A DNA stretch of 64,000 bases from Schleiferilactobacillus harbinensis DSM 16991 (GTDB lineage: Bacteria; Bacillota; Bacilli; Lactobacillales; Lactobacillaceae): positions 220,670 to 284,669 of the forward strand of contig NZ_AUEH01000001.1 in assembly GCF_000425885.1 (NCBI RefSeq), written 5' to 3'. The notes below the pieces were generated by a model. That model made no database searches, was not told where the DNA came from, and worked only from the letters and a program-made list of their open reading frames with translations. Positions 56,198 to 64,000 of this stretch are shown here, piece by piece (the stretch's first letter is position 1; the number at the start of each line of letters is the position of its first letter). Both the position numbers and the translations under genes were made by a program.

Positions 56198-57373
56198 TTA
56201 TTCATAAACACCATACTCATGAATCGTCACATTGTTCACGTCTTTAGCTTGGCCAAAAGGATAACCGGCCACGACGACAATCGCATCGCCTATTTGGATC
56301 ACACCGGTTTGGGCCAGTACATTTTCTGCTTCTTGAATCATTGCCTCGCGAGTGCTGCCGCTGGCTACGACCAATGGGTCAATACCCCAGGAGAGCTGCA
56401 GACCAGCCGCGACAATCGGCTCAGCAGTGACTGCAATGACCGGCACCTGAGGCTTGTAGCGCGCGATTTGCCGAGCTGTGAAGCCAGCGCTGGTGATTGT
56501 CACGATTGCTTTGACTTGGGCTTGCCGAGTCATGACCACCGCCTGCGTGGCGGTGGTCTCGGTGATAGAGTCATTAGCCGGCTGCTGCGTTAAAAGTGGC
56601 GACTCGCTGGGCAGCATTGTGGCCGCTTTGTTGTTGATCCGGTTCAACATGGCTACGGCACCGGCCGGATCGCCGCCGCGACTGGCCGCTTCAGAGAGAT
56701 AAACCGCATCAGTGCCGCTGACGACCGCATAGGCCACGTCGGTTACATCACCCCGGGAAGGTCGGCTGGACATCATCAGTGAGCTGAGCATTTGCCCCGC
56801 CGTGATGACCGGCTTGCCCGCCGCCAAGCATTGTTGAATCAGTGATTGCTCCACTTCGGGCACGTCTTCCACAGGGATCTCCCTGGCCAGGTGATCCCGG
56901 TCAATGAGCAGGCCGTCGTAAGTTTTTAGAATATCGGGACAATCGGTAATGTTGGCCGCACTGGCGATTTTGCCTAGAATCAGGACATCTGGATGCTGCC
57001 GGGCCAGGTCCCAAATGGCTTGATAAACGGCATTTGTGATCACTGGAATGGCAATAATTGCCGCCCCGACGGCCAACGCCCGATCAATCCGGGTCAGCAG
57101 CGTTCCCTCCGTGCTGCTGATGTTGCGTTCGATGCGTAACGGATCATTTGTGACCGGCAGATCAAGCAGGATGCCGACGGCTGCTTTTTCCGCCGCACTC
57201 GCTTGCTGTACAGCGGTGTACAAGTCATCCAGATCCTGACTGGTACCCATATTGGGATCAACACTGAACACGGTCGCACCAGCGCGAATGTACTCTCTGA
57301 CCGCTTGTTCAGCGGGGACCGGCAGCCCTAGTTTCATCACGATTTTTGTCTTCACGATTTTCGTCCACTCCAT
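56198..57373 (-). CDS. Pyruvate-kinase-like protein lacking the B domain (probable pseudoenzyme)
   Basis: A 391-residue pyruvate kinase homologue. The barrel is recognisable (TKIVMKLG; GKPVITAGQML; GTDAVYLSEAASRGG), as is the C-terminal domain (QVKAIVTITSAGFTARQIARYKP). The lid B domain, about 100 residues after ILLD in true enzymes, is almost gone (DLPVTNDPLRIERN). The R-x-N-F-S-H-G loop is F-S-V-D-P-N-M-G, K-I-E-N is K-I-A-S, R-G-D-L-G is R-D-H-L-A and A-T-Q-M is A-G-Q-M. Catalysis of phosphotransfer is thus unlikely. GGGAAGAA precedes ATG 57373. It is divergent from the GntP-glycerate kinase operon, whose product 2-phosphoglycerate is two steps from pyruvate. A regulatory or metabolite-sensing role is possible. 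Confidence 0.85.
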   Translation of the reverse strand: MEWTKIVKTKIVMKLGLPVPAEQAVREYIRAGATVFSVDPNMGTSQDLDDLYTAVQQASAAEKAAVGILLDLPVTNDPLRIERNISSTEGTLLTRIDRALAVGAAIIAIPVITNAVYQAIWDLARQHPDVLILGKIASAANITDCPDILKTYDGLLIDRDHLAREIPVEDVPEVEQSLIQQCLAAGKPVITAGQMLSSLMMSSRPSRGDVTDVAYAVVSGTDAVYLSEAASRGGDPAGAVAMLNRINNKAATMLPSESPLLTQQPANDSITETTATQAVVMTRQAQVKAIVTITSAGFTARQIARYKPQVPVIAVTAEPIVAAGLQLSWGIDPLVVASGSTREAMIQEAENVLAQTGVIQIGDAIVVVAGYPFGQAKDVNNVTIHEYGVYE

Positions 57374-57465
57374 TCTTCTTCCCACAATTGCTGACTCTAT
57401 TGTACCGAGATTGCCGGATTTTGAACACCAAACAGATTCCGGTATGTTTTTGTTGTGCATAAGTG

Positions 57466-57479
57466 GGAAGTCGCTTACA
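57466..57479 (+). promoter_or_regulatory. cre-like site (CcpA) upstream of the GntP gene
   Basis: GGAAGTCGCTTACA matches TGWAANCGNTNWCA at 12 of 14 positions with the central CG intact. It overlaps a possible -35 (TTACAC) with TACATT 18 bases further on, so CcpA could repress the permease operon and perhaps the divergent gene. Weak prediction. Confidence 0.4.
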
Positions 57480-57523
57480 CTAATATTGTTCACAAGAATA
57501 CATTATTTTAGGAGGGGAATTTT

Positions 57524-58834
57524 ATGGCGAGTCCAGTTTTATCCTGGTGGGCCGCGTTAATCGGCTTGGCCGTTGCCATTATTTTGATTCTGAGGAAGCT
57601 GAACCCAGTGTATTCACTACTGCTGGGAGCAGTGATCGGTGCCCTGCTAGGGGGCGCTAATCTTGTCCAAACCATTGATATCCTGATCAAGGGGTCCCAA
57701 AGTGTCATGGGGACTGTACTCCGGGTGCTGGCAGCGGGGATGCTGGCCGGAGTGATGATGGAGTCCGGAGCCGCCGATACATTGGCTCGCGCGATTGTCA
57801 AAACTTTCGGTGACCGCTGGGCCCTGCTGGCTTTGGCGGTCGCTTCGATGGTGATCACAGCCGTTGGGGTGTTTATCCCAGTGGCTGTGTTGATTGTGGC
57901 GCCCATCGCCTTGGAAGTTGGCAAACGGATGGGCTTTTCCAAACTATCGTTGCTGGTCGCCCTGTCCGGTGGCGGCAAGGCGGGGAACATTATCTCGCCG
58001 AACCCCAATACCATTGCGGCGGCCAAGGGGTTCAACGTGGAATTGAGTCAAGTCATGATCGCCGACTTTATTCCGGCAATCGTGGCCCTGATCGTGGCGG
58101 TGCTGTTGGCGTTCCTGCTCCGGGGCAAAGGCTCCGCCGTGCTGGATGCCGATCTGGAGAATCTCGCTGCAGAAAGTTCCGCCGATACCAAGGAATTACC
58201 TTCTCTTGCCTCGTCGCTGGTGACGCCGGTGGTGGCGATTGTCTTGCTGTTGTTAAACCCGATTGGCTCCATTTTTCATATTAGCTTATTGGAAAGCATC
58301 AATCTGGATGCCTTTTATGTTCTGCCCTTCGCCGCCATTGTTGGCGCGATTGCCATGAAACAATGGAAGAAAATCCTGCCCTTTGCCAAGTCCGGTGTAT
58401 CCCGGATGACCGATGTGGTCCTGATCTTGATCGGCGCCGGAGCGATTGGGGCAACGATCACATCCTCTGATTTACCGGCGCAGATTATCAATTTGATCAA
58501 AGCCTCCGGTATTTCCGGCGTCTTCCTGGCGCCGATTTCCGGTATCTTGATGGGTGCGGCGGCTGCGTCCACATCCACAGGTGTTATCTTGGCAACCGGC
58601 TCCTTCAGTAAAGCAATTCTCGGCTTCGGGGTCAGCCCCATCGCTGGGGCGGCGATGGTTCACACGGGGGCGATCGTCATCGACCACCTGCCCCATGGGA
58701 ACTATTTCCACGTCACCGCCAATGCCATGCACATGGATATCAGCGAACGGTCCCACGCGATTCTCTATGAATCACTGGTGGGCCTGTCTGCCACCATCGT
58801 GGCCACAGTCATGTATGGTTTCTTGCACCTGTAA
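57524..58834 (+). CDS. GntP-family gluconate/glycerate permease
   Basis: A 436-residue transporter with about 12 membrane segments, GntP family (SGGGKAGNIISPNPNTIAAA; GAAAASTSTGVIL; HLPHGNYFHVTANAM). AGGAGGGG lies seven bases before ATG 57524. The downstream glycerate kinase indicates that the substrate is D-glycerate or a related hydroxy acid rather than gluconate. The two genes are 33 bases apart and form an operon, divergent from the pyruvate-kinase-like gene. Confidence 0.88.
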   Translation: MASPVLSWWAALIGLAVAIILILRKLNPVYSLLLGAVIGALLGGANLVQTIDILIKGSQSVMGTVLRVLAAGMLAGVMMESGAADTLARAIVKTFGDRWALLALAVASMVITAVGVFIPVAVLIVAPIALEVGKRMGFSKLSLLVALSGGGKAGNIISPNPNTIAAAKGFNVELSQVMIADFIPAIVALIVAVLLAFLLRGKGSAVLDADLENLAAESSADTKELPSLASSLVTPVVAIVLLLLNPIGSIFHISLLESINLDAFYVLPFAAIVGAIAMKQWKKILPFAKSGVSRMTDVVLILIGAGAIGATITSSDLPAQIINLIKASGISGVFLAPISGILMGAAAASTSTGVILATGSFSKAILGFGVSPIAGAAMVHTGAIVIDHLPHGNYFHVTANAMHMDISERSHAILYESLVGLSATIVATVMYGFLHL

Positions 58835-58867
58835 GCCAATAACAAATTTAAAGGAGGCTTCATCACG

Positions 58868-60016
58868 ATGAAATTTGTACTTGCGCCTGATTCATTTAAA
58901 GGCGGCCGCTCGGCGATCGAGGTGGCGACGGCCATGAAAACCGGTTTGAGTAAGGTGTTCCCGGACGCCGAATACGATTTAGTACCGATGGCCGACGGCG
59001 GCGAAGGCACCGTCCAGTCCTTGGTCGACGCCACCCACGGCGAAATCATCAACGTCTCGGTGACCGGTCCCTTGGGCAATCAAGTCATTGCCCGCTATGG
59101 GATGCTGGGCGACGGGACCACCGCCGCAATCGAAATGGCCCAAGCCAGCGGCATTCAGTATGTTGACGATACGACCCACAATCCGATGATCACCACCACA
59201 TACGGTACCGGTGAGATGATTCTGGACGCCCTGGATCATGGGGCAAAAGAAATCATCTTGGGTATCGGCGGTTCCGCCACCAATGACGGCGGCGCCGGCA
59301 TGGCCCAAGCCATCGGGGTCCACTTGCGGGATATTGAAGGCAATGAGCTGGAATATGGCGGCGGTCAGTTGGACAAACTAGCGACTATCGATACCCGGGA
59401 GATCGATCCGCGGATTCCCAAGACCAAGATTTTGATCGCCTCTGATGTGACCAATCCGCTGGTTGGTGAAACCGGCTCTTCCGCAGTCTTTGGTCCGCAA
59501 AAAGGCGCGACCCCGGAAATGGTGAAGATTTTGGATGCCAATCTGGCCCATTACGCGGCAGTGATCAAGCATGAATTGAACAAAGATCTCGCGGAGGCCC
59601 CCGGGGCTGGCGCTGCCGGCGGACTTGGGGCGGGCTTGATGGCCTTTACCAACTCCCAAATGGAAAAAGGCGTTGATATTGTTATTGAATACACCCATCT
59701 GAAGGAACGCGCCAAGGATGCGGACTTCGTCTTCACCGGTGAAGGCGGGATCGATTCCCAGACCCAGTATGGCAAGACCCCGTTCGGGGTGGCGCTGGCC
59801 ACGAAGTCTGTCGCGCCGAAAGCACCGGTGATCGTTCTCTCTGGGAACATTGGCGACGGGCTTAATGTCTTGTATCGGCCGGACGCTATCGACGCGATCT
59901 TCCCCACCGCCACGGCGGCCAAATCGCTGGAGAAAGCCATCGCAGATGCTGCTTCCGATATCGAAATGGTCTCTGAGAATATCGGCCGGCTGATTGCTGC
60001 AATGCAGCGCAAATAA
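58868..60016 (+). CDS. Glycerate kinase
   Basis: A 382-residue class I glycerate kinase: LAPDSFKGG (N-terminal), PMADGGEGT, GIGGSATNDGGAGMAQA, GAGAAGGLGAGLMAF and FTGEGGIDSQT are all diagnostic. It phosphorylates glycerate, in most bacterial members to 2-phosphoglycerate, which enters glycolysis above enolase. AAAGGAGG precedes ATG 58868. Co-transcribed with the upstream permease; terminator follows. Confidence 0.93.
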   Translation: MKFVLAPDSFKGGRSAIEVATAMKTGLSKVFPDAEYDLVPMADGGEGTVQSLVDATHGEIINVSVTGPLGNQVIARYGMLGDGTTAAIEMAQASGIQYVDDTTHNPMITTTYGTGEMILDALDHGAKEIILGIGGSATNDGGAGMAQAIGVHLRDIEGNELEYGGGQLDKLATIDTREIDPRIPKTKILIASDVTNPLVGETGSSAVFGPQKGATPEMVKILDANLAHYAAVIKHELNKDLAEAPGAGAAGGLGAGLMAFTNSQMEKGVDIVIEYTHLKERAKDADFVFTGEGGIDSQTQYGKTPFGVALATKSVAPKAPVIVLSGNIGDGLNVLYRPDAIDAIFPTATAAKSLEKAIADAASDIEMVSENIGRLIAAMQRK

Positions 60017-60040
60017 GGCCGAATTAACGGTGTGACGATA

Positions 60041-60079
60041 ATCAGCAGTTGGCCAATTCAGCTGACTGCTTTTTTTTTC
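60041..60079 (+). terminator. Terminator after glycerate kinase
   Basis: CAGCAGT pairs with ACTGCT(T) around TGGCCAATTCAGCTG and is followed by nine Ts. Confidence 0.8.
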
Positions 60080-60105
60080 GTCTATTCCTTGGTTGTTACC
60101 CAATC

Positions 60106-60147
60106 AAAAAAACAGATCGTCCCCTATTGGAAAAGACCTGTTTTTTC
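60106..60147 (-). terminator. Terminator after the fucosidase gene
   Basis: AAAAAACAG-ATC pairs with GAC-CTGTTTTTT around a 16-base loop; on the minus strand the T run is complete. It follows the stop at 60164. Confidence 0.75.
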
Positions 60148-60163
60148 ACACGAATCGTTGTCG

Positions 60164-61456
60164 TTATGTCAGCTCAATACGGACCACAGTGTCCTTTGGA
60201 TCCGGCAACGGATACCCAATCGTGACGTCTTGATGCAAGAAAATGTAGCTATACTCTTTGAACGCGGACAGTGCCCAGTAATCGGTTGCTTTGACTTCAA
60301 TTCCATCAATCAGCAGCGTCATTTGTTTGATCCGCTCCTTGGGCACCGCAATCGGGAATGCGCTGATTGATTCCTCCTGAATGTGGGCGTAAAGCGTATT
60401 GCCCTTCTGGGTATACCGCCCCCACTCAGGTTTTGCTAATTCCGCAGTAGTACAGCCGTAGACACTCTCGCCGTTGACGGCCATCCATTCGCCGATTTCA
60501 GCGAGCAGCTTTTTGGTCGGCGCACTGAATGTGCCCAGCGGCGTCGGTCCAACATTCAGGATCAAATTGCCGCCTTTGCTGACACACTCCACAAGGGTAT
60601 GGATGATTAGCGATGTTGATTTGAACTGGTCATCGGTCGCATTATAGCCCCAATGTTTGTTCATGGTGATGCAGGCTTCCCAGGGTACCGGTTCACCCAG
60701 TTCGTTAACGATCGGTTTAGGCGGGATCATTTGCTCTGGTGAAGCGAAGTCACCGGCATAATTCGAGGGATGGGCCGACAAAATCGTACCATAATTCGCC
60801 CCGCTCCCCTCCATCCGATTGTCGATCAGCATTTGCGGCTGATACTGATGAATCATGTCCATAATCTTCTGCGGCTGCCACGTCTCACCGGCCATTTTAG
60901 GATAAGAAAAGTCAAACCACATGATATCCAGTTGGCCGTAATTGGTCAGCAGCTCTTTGATTTGGCCGTGCATGTAGTCCAGATAGCGTTGAAAGTCCCG
61001 TTCGACCCCCTTGGCTGCCGGATTATTCCGTTGCGGATGGTTGATATCGCCATAATGCGGATAGTCTGGGTGATGCCAATCCAACAGGGAGTAATACAGG
61101 CCGACTTTGATCCCCGCTTTTCGGAAGGCATCAAGGAACTCACGGACAAAATCGCGTCCCGCCGGCGAATTGGTGGACTTGTAGTCGGTCAGTTGGCTGT
61201 CATACATGCAGAAGCCGTCGTGATGCTTTGCTGTGAATACGGCGTATTTCATCCCGGCCTGCTTAGCTGCGGCAGCCCATTCATCGGCATCGAATTGATC
61301 TGCCGTAAATTTGCCGACCAGGCGGTCATAATCTTCATCGGACATATGGTTGATGCTCTTGATCCACTCGTCCACACCGATTAACGAATAGAGCCCCCAG
61401 TGGATGAACATGCCAAACCGGCTGTCTTCGTACCACTTTGTCTTCTTGGAATTCAT
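60164..61456 (-). CDS. Alpha-L-fucosidase (GH29)
   Basis: A 430-residue GH29 enzyme without signal peptide, so intracellular. N-terminal RFGMFIHWGLYS and FTAKHHDGFCMYDS are family blocks; the nucleophile is D182 in MWFDFS. It removes alpha-linked fucose from imported fucosyl oligosaccharides or glycoconjugates. GAGAGGAGAC precedes ATG 61456. No fucose catabolic genes are adjacent. Confidence 0.92.
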   Translation of the reverse strand: MNSKKTKWYEDSRFGMFIHWGLYSLIGVDEWIKSINHMSDEDYDRLVGKFTADQFDADEWAAAAKQAGMKYAVFTAKHHDGFCMYDSQLTDYKSTNSPAGRDFVREFLDAFRKAGIKVGLYYSLLDWHHPDYPHYGDINHPQRNNPAAKGVERDFQRYLDYMHGQIKELLTNYGQLDIMWFDFSYPKMAGETWQPQKIMDMIHQYQPQMLIDNRMEGSGANYGTILSAHPSNYAGDFASPEQMIPPKPIVNELGEPVPWEACITMNKHWGYNATDDQFKSTSLIIHTLVECVSKGGNLILNVGPTPLGTFSAPTKKLLAEIGEWMAVNGESVYGCTTAELAKPEWGRYTQKGNTLYAHIQEESISAFPIAVPKERIKQMTLLIDGIEVKATDYWALSAFKEYSYIFLHQDVTIGYPLPDPKDTVVRIELT

Positions 61457-61522
61457 ATATTGTCTCCTCTCAGTATCGCATCTGCTGCCATCCTTCTATT
61501 TTTAACAATGAACCACGTCTAG

Positions 61523-61536
61523 TGTAACGTCTTTCA
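61523..61536 (-). promoter_or_regulatory. Weak cre-like sequence upstream of the fucosidase gene
   Basis: On the minus strand TGAAAGACGTTACA resembles a CcpA site, but the central CG is shifted by one base. It lies 67 bases before the ATG. The rest of the 61457-61731 gap shows no gene. Confidence 0.25.
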
Positions 61537-61655
61537 TTATTTCGCAGAAGTTCTTCAAGATAATTGGTAACTCGTCAGAGAGATCAATCATCTTTCTTCA
61601 TAAAGATTCAAAAACAATCAGTCAGAAATTATTAATCAGCATTTTTGCACAAAAA

Positions 61656-61705
61656 CTGATGGACAGACAGAATCACCAACAATTTGAATTCTGTTTGCCC
61701 ATCAG
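61656..61705 (-). terminator. Terminator of the BspA-like gene
   Basis: CTGATGG (61656-61662) pairs with CCATCAG (61699-61705), and inside it ACAGAAT pairs with ATTCTGT. On the minus strand it is followed by TTTTTGTG. Confidence 0.7.
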
Positions 61706-61731
61706 AGAGCAGATATTGCCTAATGTGTATT

Positions 61732-63681
61732 TTACAGCCCGTTAGTCAACGTAAAAGTAACCGTGGCATGATACTTACCAATAACCGGTACACTCCCAGG
61801 CGCGAAATCCAATTCAAAGGGATTCGCTGGCCAAGTCTTGATATATGCCGTATCCGTCCCATTGCTGGTGTTTTGCCAGATTGTGTACGGCGTCGCGATC
61901 GATTGCAGCGCCCCATTGCCTGAATTGAAGCGCCAGGGATTGGTCGAGACTTTGACCTGTGCGTCATCGGCGCTGACAAAATCAGAACCAAGGACATCAA
62001 TATGCCATGGCATATTGGCTCGATCTGCGCGGGAGTCAGTCACATTGATCGTAAACGGTTCGGCATTTTTTGCGTTCAACCCGCTGAATTGCGGTTGAAA
62101 ATGCTTGCCGTAATCGAAACTGCCGCTGATTGTCAGGGCAATCGTACCAGAGCTGGTCTGTTGCCACACATAAGTCTGAATGGTTGTCGGCCGGGTGCTG
62201 TTATTGTACAGTTTGATGAGATCTGCAGGCGTATACGTGGTGCCCGCGGGGGCAAGAATAGTTCCGGTGGTTCCCAGTGCCTGCCAGGCGGTGTCCGTGG
62301 ACTGAACGATATACGAATGGGCTTGACCGGCAGTGTCGGTCCGGGTAATGACGGTGTTTGGCACTGGTCCGCCCAGCCCGAGGACATCGGTGGTCGTCTT
62401 GAAGTTCGGCCCTAGAACCAGGAGCCAAAGAGTCGTGGTCCCAGTGAACATGCCGGTTTCGTTGGTCACCTGCCGCGTATCCAGAGTACTCAGATCAAGA
62501 TTAGTCAATGCGGCACAGCCATTGAACATATCACTGATGTCGGTGGCCCGGCTCAGGTCGAGCTGCTTCAGATTGGCAATGTCAACAGTCTTGCTTAGCC
62601 CTTTGAACAGTCCGTTGACTGCCCCCTGCGCATTCAATCCGCTGGTGGCCAGCACAACATGTTTGATCGCACTGCGCTGGCTATACCACGGCCAGGTCTC
62701 GGTCGAGTATTTATCCGTCGCAAAATTTAAGGTATGGGCATTGATCGTCAATGTGTCGCCATTAATGGTCCACCACCGCTGCGGTTGCCAAACGTAAGTC
62801 CAAACCGGCTTGCCGGTGGCGGGGTTGACTGTGCCCACCCGGGCCGTGGCCAGCTCGGTCGCCAGAGCGGTGGAATTACTGAACTGAGCACCGGCGGCCT
62901 CAAGGGGATCGGCAGCTACGCCCAGCTCTTGCCAGCCCGCGGCCGCTTTGTACGTCGGATCATTCTGAGTGATGGCGCCTACGGTATGCCCCGGCAGACT
63001 GCTATTAACCAGCGTTGTTTTATCACCAACTGACAGGCGCCATAAACTGGTACATCCGTTGAAGGCATCTTTGCCTAAATTACCCAGGACACTTTGATCA
63101 TAGTTGCGCGTATCAAAGCCGCTCAAATCCAATGTTGTCAGCTTGCTGTCGCCAATGAACATGCTGGCAAAACTTCGGCAGGCACTCGTATTAAAACTGC
63201 TGACGTCGAGGCTGGTCAGTGCCGGACAGGCGGCAAACATGATCCACATCGTACCGACTTTACGCGTGTCAAAGCTGCGTAAATCAAGCTTCGTGAGCGA
63301 TGCGCATTGGTAAAACATCCAGCTCATATCGGTCACTTGGCTGGTATTGAAATGACTCAGATCAAGGGTCGTCAGCTTGGCACAGTTCCAAAACATCTGG
63401 TTCATGGCCTTCGTTTTCGCCGTATCAAAGTGGCTCACGTCCAGAGCAGTTAAACTGCTGCATCCGCCAAACATACCGACCATATTCGTCACATTGCCGG
63501 TATTGAACTTGGTCGGGGTGAAAGTAATGGCTTTCAGCCCGCTGTCGCCATAAAACAGCCAGTACATGGTCGTGACCTTGCTGGTGTCAAAGCTGGTCAG
63601 ATCCAGTGCGTTGAGTTTGAGATCCGAAGCGAACATATAACTCATATCAAGGACGTTACTGGTGTCGAAATTGGTCACATC
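61732..63681 (-). pseudogene. BspA-family leucine-rich-repeat surface protein, 5' part cut off by an IS element
   Basis: About 650 residues remain of a large surface protein. Residues 1-225 hold about nine DUF285 repeats (pattern F-D-T-S-x-V-T-x-M-x-x-M-F-x-x-C-x-x-L-T-x-L-D-L-S), with another block at about 370-410, followed by beta-sandwich modules ending in ATVTFTLTNGL. No LPxTG anchor is present. The first visible codons lie inside a repeat, and the reading frame runs directly into the IS end at about 63682. Signal peptide and N-terminus are thus missing; an internal GTG (63678) has no ribosome binding site. Such proteins serve adhesion to host or food surfaces. Confidence 0.8.
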
Positions 63682-64000
63682 TGTTAACGCCGGCGGTAAA
63701 ATGTAGGAAATTGCCGATTAAGAAATGTCGGATTTCCTGCATTTTTTAGTACACTTAAACGCATACTGAATTTGGAGGAATCCCATATGCGTTTAGATGT
63801 TGAGCACTGCGTCCACCAGCACCTGATGAATAAAATTAAACCTAACTTTGCCGAGATTGCCCGGCGATTCGATACCGACCCACGAACGGTCAAACGATAC
63901 TACGAACAAAGCCTCAACCCAGCTGCCAAGCCACCAGAAAAACTGAAACGGCCCAGTAAATTAGATCCGTTCAAAGGGCTCATCCGAGAGAAGGTCGAAG
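63682..64000 (+). mobile_element. IS21-family insertion sequence, left end (partial)
   Basis: The element starts at about 63682 with TGTTAACGCC, where similarity to the DUF285 repeats stops. TGTAGGAAATTGCCGA and TGTCGGATTTCCTGCA follow within 50 bases, like the repeated transposase-binding sites at IS21 ends. The transposase gene begins at 63787. The right end lies beyond the window. Confidence 0.8.
63787..64000 (+). CDS. istA: IS21-family transposase IstA (5' part)
   Basis: The first 71 codons of a transposase. AEIARRFDTDPRTVKRYY is a helix-turn-helix, followed by RPSKLDPFKGLIREKVE as in IS21 IstA proteins just before the catalytic core. TTGGAGGAATCCCAT precedes ATG 63787. The gene runs off the window; an istB gene is expected further right. 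Confidence 0.85.
   Translation, partial: MRLDVEHCVHQHLMNKIKPNFAEIARRFDTDPRTVKRYYEQSLNPAAKPPEKLKRPSKLDPFKGLIREKVE

Noticed and set aside
56198..57493. Reading the pyruvate-kinase-like gene as a normal pyruvate kinase with extended N-terminus from 57493
   Set aside because: The extra 40 residues have no family similarity and no ribosome binding site, and the B domain and catalytic residues of true enzymes are missing.

Overview
The window reads as chromosomal DNA of a fairly GC-rich member of the Lactobacillaceae. This is inferred from the gene families: the gpsB / rnpB / THUMP-methyltransferase neighbourhood with class B RNase P RNA, the recU-pbp1A pair divergent from ypsA, ebsA, PyrR attenuation, a BspA-type surface protein with DUF285 repeats, and many GTG/TTG starts behind good ribosome binding sites. 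The species cannot be fixed from the sequence alone; a Schleiferilactobacillus-like organism would fit.

0-7 kb: the end of cydD and cydC (cytochrome bd assembly exporter), a polyprenyl diphosphate synthase and a MenA-type prenyltransferase. Together they point to heme- and menaquinone-dependent respiration. A LytR-CpsA-Psr protein, two membrane or surface proteins and a NUDIX hydrolase follow. At 7241-7268 lies a near-canonical dif site (XerC/XerD recombination). To its right about three quarters of genes lie on the minus strand, as expected beyond the replication terminus.

7.3-30 kb: housekeeping and accessory genes. These include small conserved proteins, a mini pyrophosphatase, a TcaA-like protein, a HAD phosphatase, a deoxynucleoside kinase, an aldo/keto reductase, an ADP-ribose pyrophosphatase, a cytoplasmic alpha-amylase and an MFS exporter. 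An ABC exporter with tandemly duplicated permeases, a DegV protein, a phosphodiesterase, a secreted serine hydrolase, a second ABC pair, YoaK and RqcH complete the stretch.

30-36.5 kb: a PyrR-controlled operon (promoter, PyrR-binding RNA, attenuator, pyrR-pyrP-carA-carB). CarA has lost the glutaminase cysteine and histidine. The C-terminal synthetase half of CarB has lost its ATP-grasp motifs, while the N-terminal half looks intact. Both reading frames remain full length. No pyrB, pyrC or pyrD follows. This is the most unusual item in the window.

36.5-54 kb: an SGNH hydrolase, a three-gene ABC transporter, lspA-rluD, fhs, ebsA, an RNase HI-like gene, a nitroreductase, a second DegV, the RNA methyltransferase, rnpB with its promoter and terminator, gpsB, ypsA, recU and pbp1A. 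A long inverted repeat sits between rnpB and the methyltransferase gene.

54-64 kb: a carbohydrate and glycerate island with a GH65 phosphorylase, a GntP-type permease, glycerate kinase and a GH29 alpha-L-fucosidase. It also holds a pyruvate-kinase-like pseudoenzyme that lacks the B domain and key catalytic residues. The window ends in a BspA-like surface protein gene whose 5' part is cut off by an IS21-family element.
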